Assembly (NCBI GenBank): GCA_052390115.1
Contig: JBQTHE010000009.1
Location: 1 to 64,000, forward strand
DNA length: 64,000 nt
DNA from: GCA-003244245 sp052390115
GTDB lineage: Bacteria; Actinomycetota; Actinomycetes; Mycobacteriales; Pseudonocardiaceae
Reading direction: 5' to 3'
Part shown: positions 1 through 7,491 of the stretch, piece by piece
Numbering within the stretch: position 1 is the stretch's first letter
Layout: each line of letters begins with the position of its first letter
Notes under the pieces: model-generated
The model's database searches: none
The model's input: only the letters and a program-made list of their open reading frames with translations
What the model was told of the DNA's origin: nothing
Position numbers and translations under genes: made by a program

Positions 1-123
1 GGCCGCCGCCCGCCCCATCCCCCCGGGGGGGCCGCTCCACCCCCCTTCCCCCCCCCCCCCCCCCGCGCCCGGTCGGCCTCGGGCCCGGGTTCGGGCTTGT
101 GTCTATATTTCCCCCCCCCCCCC
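1..123. other. Low-complexity poly-C edge, no gene
   Basis: This stretch is dominated by cytosine runs, including about 17 C at 48-64 and 13 C at 111-123, with G runs nearby. No coding pattern is visible. Such runs at a window start are typical of a contig end or of poor base calling, and the second run sits where the missing arm of a family B palindrome would be expected. I place no gene here. A short open frame running from this edge into the next gene on the opposite strand is not credible. Confidence 0.6.
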
Positions 124-140
124 ACTCACGGGTTATCCAC
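122..140. repeat. Half copy of palindromic repeat family B
   Basis: The sequence CCACTCACGGGTTATCCAC matches one arm plus flank of the palindromes at 7438-7491 and 62449-62502, which carry its reverse complement. Only one arm is present; the partner would lie in the poly-C run. The TGA stop of the ccdA-like gene lies inside this arm. Confidence 0.65.
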
Positions 141-980
141 AGGTCGACGCGAGCGGGTGAACAGCACCGCTCCGCCTAGCAGCACGGCCAGCAGCAGCAA
201 CAACGGCAGCGGCCCGATGCGGTCTACCCAGCGGGCCAGGACACCCTGCAGCTGCCCTGCGGCGTCCACGACGGGGTCACTCGCCGAACCGTCGCCGAGG
301 TATAGCCGCAGCTCGTAGATCCCGTAGTAGCCCACGTACAGCCCGACCACGACGAGCAGCGCACCGCTGATCCGGTTGACGTACGGCAGTAGCCGCCGGG
401 TGCCCCGAACAACCGCTGAGCTGGCCAACGCCGTGGCGACGGCGAGCACACCGACGACCAACGCCATACCGCCGCCGTAGGCGAGGTAGGCCAGCACACC
501 GTCCAGCACCGAGCCGCTACGAAACGTCCCGGCGGTGACCGCGAGGAAGGGGCCGATGGTGCAGGACAGCGAGGCGATGGCATAGGCCAGCCCGTACCCG
601 AACATCGAGCCCAGCCGAGCCGTCGGCGCGCCGCGGCCGGGTTTGGGCAGTAGCAGCGTGATCTCCCGCCCGCGCAGCATCCAGACACCCAACGCCACCA
701 ACCCGGCACCGATCACCACGGTCACTGCGGGCAGGTACTGCTGCACCGAGGCGGCCAGCGGGGAGATCACCAGCCCAAAGGTGCCGAAGATGAGGAGAAA
801 ACCCAGCGCCATCATCGCGGTGGCGGCCAGCGCCCGGGCCATCGCCGCCACCTTGCCGCTCTGTTCTTGCTCGCCGGCCACCACCAGACTCAGGTAGGCG
901 GGCAGCATGGCGAACCCACACGGGTTCACGGCCGCGACGAGCCCAGCGGCCAGCGCGAAGCCGATGGTGTCAAGGTCCAC
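126..980 (-). CDS. CcdA/DsbD-like membrane thiol-disulfide transporter
   Basis: The 284-residue protein is a polytopic membrane protein of the CcdA/DsbD transmembrane family, which passes reducing power from cytoplasmic thioredoxin to thioredoxin-like proteins outside the membrane. The motif NPCGFAMLPAY at residues 19-29 holds the first redox cysteine (Cys21), and SLSCTIGPF holds the second (Cys140). About six hydrophobic segments follow the expected pattern. The start is a GTG at 980. It lies 21 nt after the lipoprotein gene upstream, so the two probably form an operon in which this protein re-reduces the lipoprotein. The stop codon falls inside a dispersed repeat. No ResB/ResC genes are visible, so a specific role in cytochrome c maturation is not shown. 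Confidence 0.85.
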   Translation of the reverse strand: MDLDTIGFALAAGLVAAVNPCGFAMLPAYLSLVVAGEQEQSGKVAAMARALAATAMMALGFLLIFGTFGLVISPLAASVQQYLPAVTVVIGAGLVALGVWMLRGREITLLLPKPGRGAPTARLGSMFGYGLAYAIASLSCTIGPFLAVTAGTFRSGSVLDGVLAYLAYGGGMALVVGVLAVATALASSAVVRGTRRLLPYVNRISGALLVVVGLYVGYYGIYELRLYLGDGSASDPVVDAAGQLQGVLARWVDRIGPLPLLLLLAVLLGGAVLFTRSRRPVDNP

Positions 981-1001
981 CGGGTTGGGTATCCCTGCTG
1001 C

Positions 1002-1574
1002 TCAGGACGCGGTGAGCTGACGAAGCCGGTCGGTCAGCTGCGCTTCGGAGAGTTGATCCTTGACCACCTCGACGGAGCCGTCGGGGCTGATGAATGCATA
1101 GGCCGGCTGATAGGTGACGTCGAAGCGCCGCCAGATCGAGGCGTCGAGGTCGGCGAGGTGCTGGAAGGAACCGACCTGGTACTCGGTCACGAAACCCTGC
1201 ATGGCGGCCAGCTCGTCCTGCGCCGCGACACCAATGAACTCGACCTTGCCGGCGTTCGCCTGGGCTGCGCCGGCCACCGTGGGTGCCTCACGCTGGCACT
1301 TCGGGCACCACGGCGCCCAGAACCACAGCACGGCCGCTTTGCCTGCCAGGCTCTCCCCGGAGAAGTCCTTGCCGTCCAGCGTCTTAGCGGCAAAACGCAG
1401 CTGTTCGGGCACTGCGGCGGTGGGTGCGGCCTGCCCGGCACCGGGCGACGTCACTTCGGTCGTCGACGCGGGTGGCCCGGAATCCGGTTGCCCGGGGCTC
1501 GACTGCCCCCCTGCGCAGCCAGCGAGCACCGTCATGGTGACGAACGCCAGACCTACCAAGCGGGCACGTCCCAC
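1002..1574 (-). CDS. TlpA/MPT53-like thioredoxin lipoprotein
   Basis: This 190-residue exported thiol-disulfide oxidoreductase resembles mycobacterial MPT53 (DsbE type). A short signal peptide ends in a lipobox, LAGC, with Cys20 as the probable lipidation site. A Pro/Ser/Thr-rich linker follows, then a thioredoxin fold with the active site WCPKC (Cys90 and Cys93) and a cis-proline region, TYQPAY. The GTG start at 1574 is supported by GAGGAGG six bases upstream. It precedes the DsbD/CcdA-like gene by 21 nt, and that protein is its likely electron partner. It probably handles disulfides in exported proteins; the direction of the reaction (oxidation or reduction) cannot be read from sequence. 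Confidence 0.85.
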   Translation of the reverse strand: MGRARLVGLAFVTMTVLAGCAGGQSSPGQPDSGPPASTTEVTSPGAGQAAPTAAVPEQLRFAAKTLDGKDFSGESLAGKAAVLWFWAPWCPKCQREAPTVAGAAQANAGKVEFIGVAAQDELAAMQGFVTEYQVGSFQHLADLDASIWRRFDVTYQPAYAFISPDGSVEVVKDQLSEAQLTDRLRQLTAS

Positions 1575-1745
1575 GAGAAGCCTCCTCAGGTAGCGGATGA
1601 TTCGATCCTGTCAGCGCTACGCCGGCCGAGCCGGGTGGCTGTCTTACGGAATGGTGAATACCCGTGCATCAGCCGAGCAGGGTGACGCGATGCGGTCGCA
1701 GCGCAGCGACCGCGGCTAGGGCGGCGTCTTCACCTTCGCAACGAC

Positions 1746-1800
1746 TTGAAACAACTTGAAAGGACTTCATACTCTACTTGGTTGACATGAAACCGAGTAG
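1746..1800 (+). promoter_or_regulatory. Candidate promoter with operator-like inverted repeat
   Basis: TTGAAA at 1746-1751 and CATACT at 1768-1773 are spaced 16 bp apart, like a sigma-70-type promoter. Just downstream are inverted arms CTACTTGGTT (1774-1783) and AACCGAGTAG (1791-1800), with one mismatch. ACTTGAA also occurs twice here, about 10 bp apart. The inverted repeat would overlap the transcription start, as an autoregulatory operator for the winged-helix protein downstream might. Inference only. Confidence 0.4.
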
Positions 1801-1813
1801 ATGAAGGTGAGCG

Positions 1814-3280
1814 GTGGACGGCGCTGAGATCCGAGACGTGCTCGGCAGGCTCCGCCAGCTGGGTGGTGAACCAGCGGGGGTCCAGGTCAAGGCAGCGCTC
1901 GGTGGGCTCCCGAAGAGTGTAGTCGAGACCGTGTCGGCCTTCTCGAACACCAACGGTGGCTTGATCGTTCTCGGTGTGGCTGAGAAGGCGGGGTTCACCT
2001 CGGTCCGGCTTCCTGATCCTGCGAAACTCCGCGATGATCTGGTCTCGGCGGCCAGCGACCAGCTCATGCCGCCCGTCCGTCCGAGCGTTGAGCTGGTCGA
2101 GGTCGACGGTGCTGTGCTCGTCGTGGCCGAGATCGCTGCTTTGCCGTCCGATCAACAGCCGTGCTACGTGAAGGGCCGGGGTATCGCGACCGGCTCGTTC
2201 GTCCGTGCCGGCGACGGAGACCGGCGGATGACTCAGGAGGAGATCGGCCTCGCTATCGCCAATCGGGGACAACCCCGCTACGACGTCGAACCGGTTGCGG
2301 AGGCTCGCCTCGAGGATCTCGACGGCGCTGCCCTGGCCAGGACGCTCGCACGGGTCCGCGAGACAAGCCGATCACTCCTTGACGTCGACGACGAGACCGC
2401 GTTACGACGGATCCAGGTGCTGGTGCCGGACGAGGACGGCCAGACGGTGCCCTCAGTGGCAGGCATTCTCACCTTCGGTGTGTTCCCCCAGCAGTTCTTC
2501 CCACAGCTCACCATCTCCGTGGTCGTCTTTCCGAGCGTAGCCAACGTCGGGACAGACGCACCGCGGTTCGAGGACAATCCGGTGATCCGGGGCGCGATCC
2601 CGGATCTTGTTGCGGGGACCATTTTGGCATTACGGCGACACATGAGCGTGCGTAGCTATGTGAACGGCACCGGGCGCCGCGAACAGACCGACTATCCGCT
2701 GGAGGCGGTGCGGGAAGCGATCGTCAATGCGGTCCTGCACCGCGACTACAGCAACGTGACGCGGGGTACCCAGATCCAGGTTGAGCTGTACCCGGACCGG
2801 CTCGTGATCCGCAGCCCGGGCTCGTTGTATGGCCTGGTGGTCGAGGACCTTGGTACCGAGGGGGTGTCCTCGTCGCGCAACGCCTTCCTGGCTGCCTTGC
2901 TGTCCGATACGTACCTCCCGCGCAGCGACCGGCTGGTGGCCGAGAACCGCGCGTCCGGTATTCCGGCAATGATCCGTGAGCTACGGCGATCAGGCCTCGG
3001 CCGACCGACCTTCAGAAATTTCCCGAGCCGGTTCGAGGTGGAGTTCAGCAGATCGGCGGTCATTGAGTGGGCTGACCCGCCCCGCTCCACCAAAGACATC
3101 GTTGCGACGGAACTCCGCCGGAGGGGACGAGCCACTGCCGCACACCTCGTGACTGTCACCGGTCGTTCACGAGCGACCGTGCTCTCTGTGCTGCGAGCCC
3201 TGATCGCGGACGGCGTCGTTGAGGCTGAAGGAGATCCAAAGAGCCCGCAACGTGCATATCGCTGGGTGGGAACCGACTAG
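1814..3280 (+). CDS. Schlafen AlbA_2 domain ATP-binding transcriptional regulator
   Basis: This 488-residue protein has the layout of the AlbA_2 (Schlafen-like) family fused to a RecG-C-terminal-like/HATPase_c_4 domain. Residues ~20-130 hold the AlbA_2 fold, with the NTNGGLIVLGV motif. Residues ~285-400 hold the ATPase-like part, with EAVREAIVNAVLHRDYS and a serine/glycine-rich loop. The last ~60 residues form a winged helix, including TVTGRSRATVLSVLRALI. Members are often annotated as ATP-dependent DNA helicases or divergent AAA regulators, but no helicase motor is present. The GTG start follows AAGGTGAGC. An inverted repeat just upstream suggests autoregulation. Its target is unknown; some relatives lie in defence or stress loci. 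Confidence 0.8.
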   Translation: MDGAEIRDVLGRLRQLGGEPAGVQVKAALGGLPKSVVETVSAFSNTNGGLIVLGVAEKAGFTSVRLPDPAKLRDDLVSAASDQLMPPVRPSVELVEVDGAVLVVAEIAALPSDQQPCYVKGRGIATGSFVRAGDGDRRMTQEEIGLAIANRGQPRYDVEPVAEARLEDLDGAALARTLARVRETSRSLLDVDDETALRRIQVLVPDEDGQTVPSVAGILTFGVFPQQFFPQLTISVVVFPSVANVGTDAPRFEDNPVIRGAIPDLVAGTILALRRHMSVRSYVNGTGRREQTDYPLEAVREAIVNAVLHRDYSNVTRGTQIQVELYPDRLVIRSPGSLYGLVVEDLGTEGVSSSRNAFLAALLSDTYLPRSDRLVAENRASGIPAMIRELRRSGLGRPTFRNFPSRFEVEFSRSAVIEWADPPRSTKDIVATELRRRGRATAAHLVTVTGRSRATVLSVLRALIADGVVEAEGDPKSPQRAYRWVGTD

Positions 3281-3340
3281 ATGGTCGATGGACACTCGGT
3301 GCCCGAGCGCGACGACGGTGCAAGATGCCGATCAGATCGG

Positions 3341-3928
3341 TCACTGCGCCGCTGTGCCGGGGGGACGGGTGGCCGCTGCCAAGGCGGCGAGATCAAGAGT
3401 GACGGCGACCGGCTCGGTCAGCTCGAGCAGGCGACCCGGCTCGACGCGCGCCACCTCGACATAGTGGTCACGTTCACGCTGGCAGACGACAGCGCATGGA
3501 CCAGTTGGGCGCAGCTCGACCCGAAAGTAGTGCGGGATGCCAGCCTGCGCGTAGAGCTGCGGCTTGACCGCTCGATCGGCCACTGCGTTGCTCGGACTGC
3601 TGATCTCCACGATCAGGACTACGTCCGCGGCCTCGCACACCGTCAGGTCGAGCCCGGGGGTACTGACCACCGCGAGATCCGGGATGAGGATCTTTCCAGG
3701 GCCGACCCTGACGTTGATCGCCTCCAGCACCTCAAGCCCGACCGGCACGGCAGCATCGAGGGCGGCCCAGAGCCGGGAGGACAGCCGCTGGTGACGGACC
3801 CGCGCACTCGGGCTCACTAGCAGAGCCCCATCCAGCAGCTCGATCCGCCGGTCCACCGGCAGGGCGAGGAACTCCTCCTCGGTCCACGGATCGTTGTGCT
3901 CGAACACCTCTGGAACTGGCGCGGCCAT
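3341..3928 (-). CDS. Uma2 family (DUF820) putative endonuclease
   Basis: This 195-residue protein belongs to the Uma2/DUF820 group, a PD-(D/E)XK-fold family common in actinobacteria and cyanobacteria. The N-terminal part reads WTEEEFLALPVDRRIELLDG, and the core shows ILIPDLAVV (acidic ligand), VLIVEISSPSNA (second acid) and a lysine in KPQLYAQAGIPHYFRVEL, matching the restriction-endonuclease-like active site. The ATG start is at 3928. It lies tail to tail with the AlbA_2 gene. Cellular function is unknown for the family; the nuclease role is inferred from the fold. Confidence 0.85.
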   Translation of the reverse strand: MAAPVPEVFEHNDPWTEEEFLALPVDRRIELLDGALLVSPSARVRHQRLSSRLWAALDAAVPVGLEVLEAINVRVGPGKILIPDLAVVSTPGLDLTVCEAADVVLIVEISSPSNAVADRAVKPQLYAQAGIPHYFRVELRPTGPCAVVCQRERDHYVEVARVEPGRLLELTEPVAVTLDLAALAAATRPPGTAAQ

Positions 3929-4266
3929 AAGAACATCGCCTCCGTACTGCTCTTCCCGGACATGGTCGCATCATCCTGGCCCACCCCGACAGTTCTGGTG
4001 CCCGATCAGCCAGGGTTCTCCCGCCGACCGGATCTCGTGATCGTCCGGCAAGGCGCGTCGACGAGTGCGCGATGAGGGTGGGATGATCCGGGCTGCCGAC
4101 GTGCTCGTCGTCGTCTGGCTCTATGAGATGCCCGACCCCTACCCAGCGTGGCCAGCGTGAACGCCCTGGCAGGCAAGCTATACGTGGAGGAAGACGCGGC
4201 CGTCAACCGGTTCCGGCTGGAGGCGCTCGCGCCATCTGCGCCGGATGCTCACTTGCACGTCACCAC
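3929..4266. other. Intergenic stretch without a recognisable gene
   Basis: About 340 bases lie between the starts and stops of flanking minus-strand genes. Short plus-strand frames begin at 4083 and 4157, but they have no clear ribosome binding site and resemble nothing I recognise. It may hold decayed coding material. Confidence 0.5.
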
Positions 4267-4998
4267 TCACGAGGTGCGCAGCTCCAGATCCGCCAGCAGC
4301 AGGGCGTGGTCGCTGCCCGCCGCAGCGGCCTCGTCGGCCAGGCACTGGACGTCGAGCACCTCCAGGTCGCGGGTGGCCCACAGGTGATCGTTGGTTGCCC
4401 GCAGCACCTCGACCAGGCCGTGTCCCGGGTCCGAGCCGAGCAGCGGGTCCGCGCTGTCGAGTACCGGTGGGCCGGCGTCGATGCCGAAGACGACCGGACC
4501 GGGCACGGTGGCGAACCAGCCCGCGATCCCGGCGTGGAAGGCCCGCTGCAACTCGGCCGGGGGAGGGCCGGCTCCCGGCCGGCCGTGGACGCTGCACACG
4601 GTGAGCAGGTCGCCGGTCGACAGCGCCACCTGGGCCGCCACGGTCCGCCAGAGAAACCCGAGCCGCACGGGGTCGGAGACGTCGAACGGGGCCCGGCTCA
4701 GCACGTGGGAGTCCAGCAGGGCGGTGGTGGAAACCCCGAGCACCGCGCATCCGAGCCGGTATTCACTAGCCCGCTGGTCCCACAGGTCGGTGGACAGGGC
4801 ACCCCAGGAAAACAGTCTGGACTTGCGGTGCATCCGTTCATGGGCCGACGGGTGCGGCAGCAGCGCGCGGTAGACCGGCCGGCCGATCTCCTGGAGCAGC
4901 GCGAGGTCGGGCCGTAGCTGACGGAGCAGGTCGACCTTGGCGTCCAGCAGCCCGGTCGGCCGGGAATCGACGTTCCAGCTCACCACCCGCAAGCGCAT
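4267..4998 (-). CDS. Endonuclease/exonuclease/phosphatase family protein
   Basis: The 243-residue protein has the order of motifs of the EEP superfamily (DNase I, exonuclease III, phosphatases). VVSWNVD is near residue 5 and LLQEIG near residue 37 gives the metal-binding Glu. A central FGIDAG lies where GDFN is usual, and SDHALLLADLEL near the C-terminus carries the Asp-His pair. The Asn of the usual GDxN motif is not evident, so catalysis may be altered or the exact alignment uncertain. The start is ATG at 4998. It precedes a RecB-like nuclease gene on the same strand by 13 nt in map terms, its stop being downstream. The substrate is unknown. Confidence 0.75.
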   Translation of the reverse strand: MRLRVVSWNVDSRPTGLLDAKVDLLRQLRPDLALLQEIGRPVYRALLPHPSAHERMHRKSRLFSWGALSTDLWDQRASEYRLGCAVLGVSTTALLDSHVLSRAPFDVSDPVRLGFLWRTVAAQVALSTGDLLTVCSVHGRPGAGPPPAELQRAFHAGIAGWFATVPGPVVFGIDAGPPVLDSADPLLGSDPGHGLVEVLRATNDHLWATRDLEVLDVQCLADEAAAAGSDHALLLADLELRTS

Positions 4999-5011
4999 CA
5001 GTGCCGGCCAG

Positions 5012-6085
5012 TTACTGCCGTTGGCCGGGCGGCTGGTGCTCGGCGACCCGGTGGATCTCGGGGACGAATCCCCATACCGAGCCCAGGCGTCCCGGCTCGA
5101 AATCCTCGCCGATCCCCCGCCGGTAGGACGCCTGGAGAATCGGCTGTTCGTCGAGCCCCTGGTTGATCGCCAGACATGGCGGACGGTAGGAACAGGTCGA
5201 GCAGTGCTCCCAGGACGGGTTCGGGTAGATCAGCAGCGACGGATCGGTCATCTCCTGCATCTCGCGCGCAACGGCGATGCCTCGCCGCTCGATCTCGAGT
5301 TCCGTCCGGGGGATGTGGGTGCGGCGGAACGATTCGGTGCTGCGCTGTGTGATGATGCCGCCCGGTCCCGGCATCGCCCGGACTGCGACCCCGGGTGTGT
5401 GGGCCGGGTCGGGCATCGCCGCATGCAACTCGTTGTGGATCGTGCCTTCGAGCTTGGCGAGGAACCCGAGCTGCCACGCCCAGCTCCGAGTGAGGGCCTG
5501 CTCGTCGAGCCGCTGCGCCTCGAGACCCGGCCAGGCTGAGTCGGTGATGATCCGGTGCTCGACGAGCCAATACAGCTCGTGGTCGTCGATCACCGCCAGG
5601 TCGATCTTCACGCGATACTGGATAGACCGCTGGTCCGGTGTGATGAGGCCGCTGTCGGGGTTGGCCGGATCGGGGACGTTGACGTCGAACTGCGCCGCAA
5701 CCTGGATCGGGGTGAAGCGGTCGATCTCCAGCGCCCATTCGAAGTAGCGCTGCAGAACGTCAGTGCCCAGCTCCAGGTGCTGCTCCCAGTCGCGGACCTG
5801 CTCTGCGGACAGGTCACGGGTCTGTGCATAGGCCGCCCGCTGCCTGCGCATCGACTTCTCGAAGCCGGCGACGGCCAGCGGCCGGACGATCGCCCGGTTC
5901 CATTCCCACATGCCGGGGAAGTAGTAGACGTCGAGCGCATCGTGAATCGCCTCGCCGAAGTCGAATACCTGCGCCGGCTCGATCGGCTCGTAACCCTGCC
6001 GTTCTCGGGCGCCCAGATCCCAGGCGCGGCGGCACCGCCGGTACAGCCTGCTCTCCCGCGGCCTGGTCACATAGTTCACGCTCAC
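5012..6085 (-). CDS. RecB-like PD-(D/E)XK nuclease family protein with Cys cluster
   Basis: The 357-residue protein resembles the PF12705-type RecB/AddB nuclease domain found alone in actinobacteria and phages. An early cysteine (RRCRRAW) and a late CSTCSYRPPC cluster give four cysteines placed like those of the iron-sulfur AddB-type nucleases. GEAIHDALD carries the conserved His, YRVKIDLAVID carries the acidic ligand, and QALTRSWAWQLGF resembles the Q-rich motif. Where the family usually has Asp-x-Lys, the sequence reads VEHRI, so the catalytic lysine appears to be arginine. The GTG start at 6085 has AGGAGG five bases upstream; the open frame continues further upstream but through a dispersed palindrome. 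Active-site loss is possible. Confidence 0.7.
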   Translation of the reverse strand: MSVNYVTRPRESRLYRRCRRAWDLGARERQGYEPIEPAQVFDFGEAIHDALDVYYFPGMWEWNRAIVRPLAVAGFEKSMRRQRAAYAQTRDLSAEQVRDWEQHLELGTDVLQRYFEWALEIDRFTPIQVAAQFDVNVPDPANPDSGLITPDQRSIQYRVKIDLAVIDDHELYWLVEHRIITDSAWPGLEAQRLDEQALTRSWAWQLGFLAKLEGTIHNELHAAMPDPAHTPGVAVRAMPGPGGIITQRSTESFRRTHIPRTELEIERRGIAVAREMQEMTDPSLLIYPNPSWEHCSTCSYRPPCLAINQGLDEQPILQASYRRGIGEDFEPGRLGSVWGFVPEIHRVAEHQPPGQRQ

Positions 6086-6200
6086 GGCCACCTCCTGCCG
6101 CCCGGTGAATCCCGAGGGTACCGGGGCATCCCGTCCTCCGACCCCCTCAGCCAAGCACGGACCCGGAGCGACGCCAACCCGCGTCACCCCGCACCCCTTC

Positions 6201-6262
6201 GCGTTCTGGATGCAGACTGCGGTAATCGGCCCTCGAATTACCGCAGTCTGCATCCAGAACGC
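6201..6262. repeat. Palindromic repeat family A, copy 1 (perfect)
   Basis: Arms at 6201-6226 and 6237-6262 are perfect 26-bp inverted repeats around a 10-nt loop. The right arm starts ATTACCGCAGTCTG and ends CCAGAACGC. Related elements of the same size lie at 26292-26353, 47619-47679 and 54826-54886. It sits 14 nt beyond the stop of the acyl-CoA dehydrogenase gene and could act as its transcription terminator. Confidence 0.9.
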
Positions 6263-6276
6263 GGTCAGGGCGGGGG

Positions 6277-7425
6277 TCAGGTGAGGCCTAGGTGGCGGGC
6301 GATGAGCAGGCGTTGGATCTCGCTGGTGCCTTCGCCGATCTCCAGGACCTTCGCGTCGCGGTAGAAGCGGGCTACCGGGTACTCGTTCATGAAGCCGTAG
6401 CCGCCGAAGACCTGGGTGGCGTCCCGGGCGTTGTCCATCGCCGCGTTCGAGGAGACCAGCTTCGCGATCGCGGCCTCCTTTTTGAACGGCTGGCCGCGCA
6501 GCATCCGCGCCGCCGCAGCGTAGTAGGCCAACCGGGCGGTGTGCGCCCGCACCTCCATGTCGGCGATCTTGAACTGGATCGCTTGGTAGCTGCCGATGGC
6601 GTGGCCGAAAGCGTGCCGTTGCCGGGCATAGGACACGCACTCGTCGACGCAGCCCTGGGCCAGGCCGACGCCCAGCGCAGCGATCGCGATGCGACCCTCG
6701 TCCAGGATCGACAGGAACTGCGCGTAACCGCGGCCCCGCTCACCGAGCAGGTTTTCCTGAGGGACCCGGCAGTCGTCGAAGAACAGTTCGTGGGTGTCCG
6801 AGCAGTTCCAACCGACCTTGGAGTAGCTCTTCGAGACGGTGAAGCCCGGGTGCCGGGCCGGGACCATGATGGTGGAGATCTCCTTGCGACCCCCGCTGAC
6901 GCCGGTGATCGCGGTGACGGTGACCACAGACGTGATATCGGTGCCCGAGTTGGTGATGAAGGCCTTCGAGCCGTTGATCACCCACTCGTCGCCGTCGCAC
7001 CGGGCGGTGGTGCGGGTAGCGCTCGCGTCGGAGCCGCCGCCGGGCTCGGTGAGGCCGAAGGCCCCGAGCTTGTGGCCCGCGCACAGCTCCGGGAGCCACC
7101 GCTGCCTCTGCTCGTCGGTGCCGAACCGGAAGATCGGCATCGCGCCTAGCGACACGCTGTCCTCCAGTGTGATGGCCACTGACGAGTCCACCCGCGCGAG
7201 TTCCTCCACCGCCAGGCACAGCGCGAAGTAGTCGCCGCCCATCCCGCCGTACTCCTCGGGTAACGGCAGCCCGAACAACCCCATCGCGCCCATCTTCGCC
7301 ACCAGCTCATACGGGAACGCCCGGCGCTCGTAGAGGTCCCCGATGACAGGCGCGACCTCCTTGTGGGCGAACTCCTCGACGGTAGCCCGCAGCGCCGCAT
7401 GCTCTGGACTTAGTTCCACAATCAC
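6277..7425 (-). CDS. fadE19: Acyl-CoA dehydrogenase, FadE19/isovaleryl-CoA dehydrogenase type
   Basis: This 382-residue flavoprotein oxidises a short or branched-chain acyl-CoA. It shows the FAD/substrate signatures GAFGLTEPGGGSDAS and FGGYGFMNEYP, and a C-terminal EIGEGTSEIQR whose EGT carries the presumed catalytic Glu. The GTG start at 7425 has GGGAGG five bases upstream. It is the third gene after accD1 and accA1, and the same set in Mycobacterium (fadE19-accA1-accD1) serves leucine/isovalerate breakdown, so isovaleryl-CoA or 2-methylbutyryl-CoA is the likely substrate. The upstream gap holds a family B palindrome, which may reduce readthrough from accA1. Confidence 0.85.
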   Translation of the reverse strand: MIVELSPEHAALRATVEEFAHKEVAPVIGDLYERRAFPYELVAKMGAMGLFGLPLPEEYGGMGGDYFALCLAVEELARVDSSVAITLEDSVSLGAMPIFRFGTDEQRQRWLPELCAGHKLGAFGLTEPGGGSDASATRTTARCDGDEWVINGSKAFITNSGTDITSVVTVTAITGVSGGRKEISTIMVPARHPGFTVSKSYSKVGWNCSDTHELFFDDCRVPQENLLGERGRGYAQFLSILDEGRIAIAALGVGLAQGCVDECVSYARQRHAFGHAIGSYQAIQFKIADMEVRAHTARLAYYAAAARMLRGQPFKKEAAIAKLVSSNAAMDNARDATQVFGGYGFMNEYPVARFYRDAKVLEIGEGTSEIQRLLIARHLGLT

Positions 7426-7437
7426 TCAAGCCTCCCT

Positions 7438-7491
7438 GTGGATAACCCGTGAGTGGCGATGCGCCCTGTAGCTCGCATCGCCACTCACGGG
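7438..7491. repeat. Palindromic repeat family B, full copy
   Basis: Perfect 18-bp arms, CCCGTGAGTGGCGATGCG at 7446-7463 and its reverse complement at 7474-7491, surround a 10-nt loop, preceded by GTGGATAAC. It lies between accA1 and fadE19, and the accA1 stop codon (7485-7487) is inside the right arm. Related copies are at 122-140 (half) and 62449-62502. Confidence 0.9.

Noticed and set aside
97..318. Plus-strand frame starting at the poly-C edge
   Set aside because: It opens in unreliable sequence and runs antisense to the ccdA-like gene.
6086..6640. Longer N-terminus for the RecB-like nuclease
   Set aside because: The upstream open frame passes through a family A palindrome and into the acyl-CoA dehydrogenase gene; the GTG at 6085 has a strong ribosome binding site.
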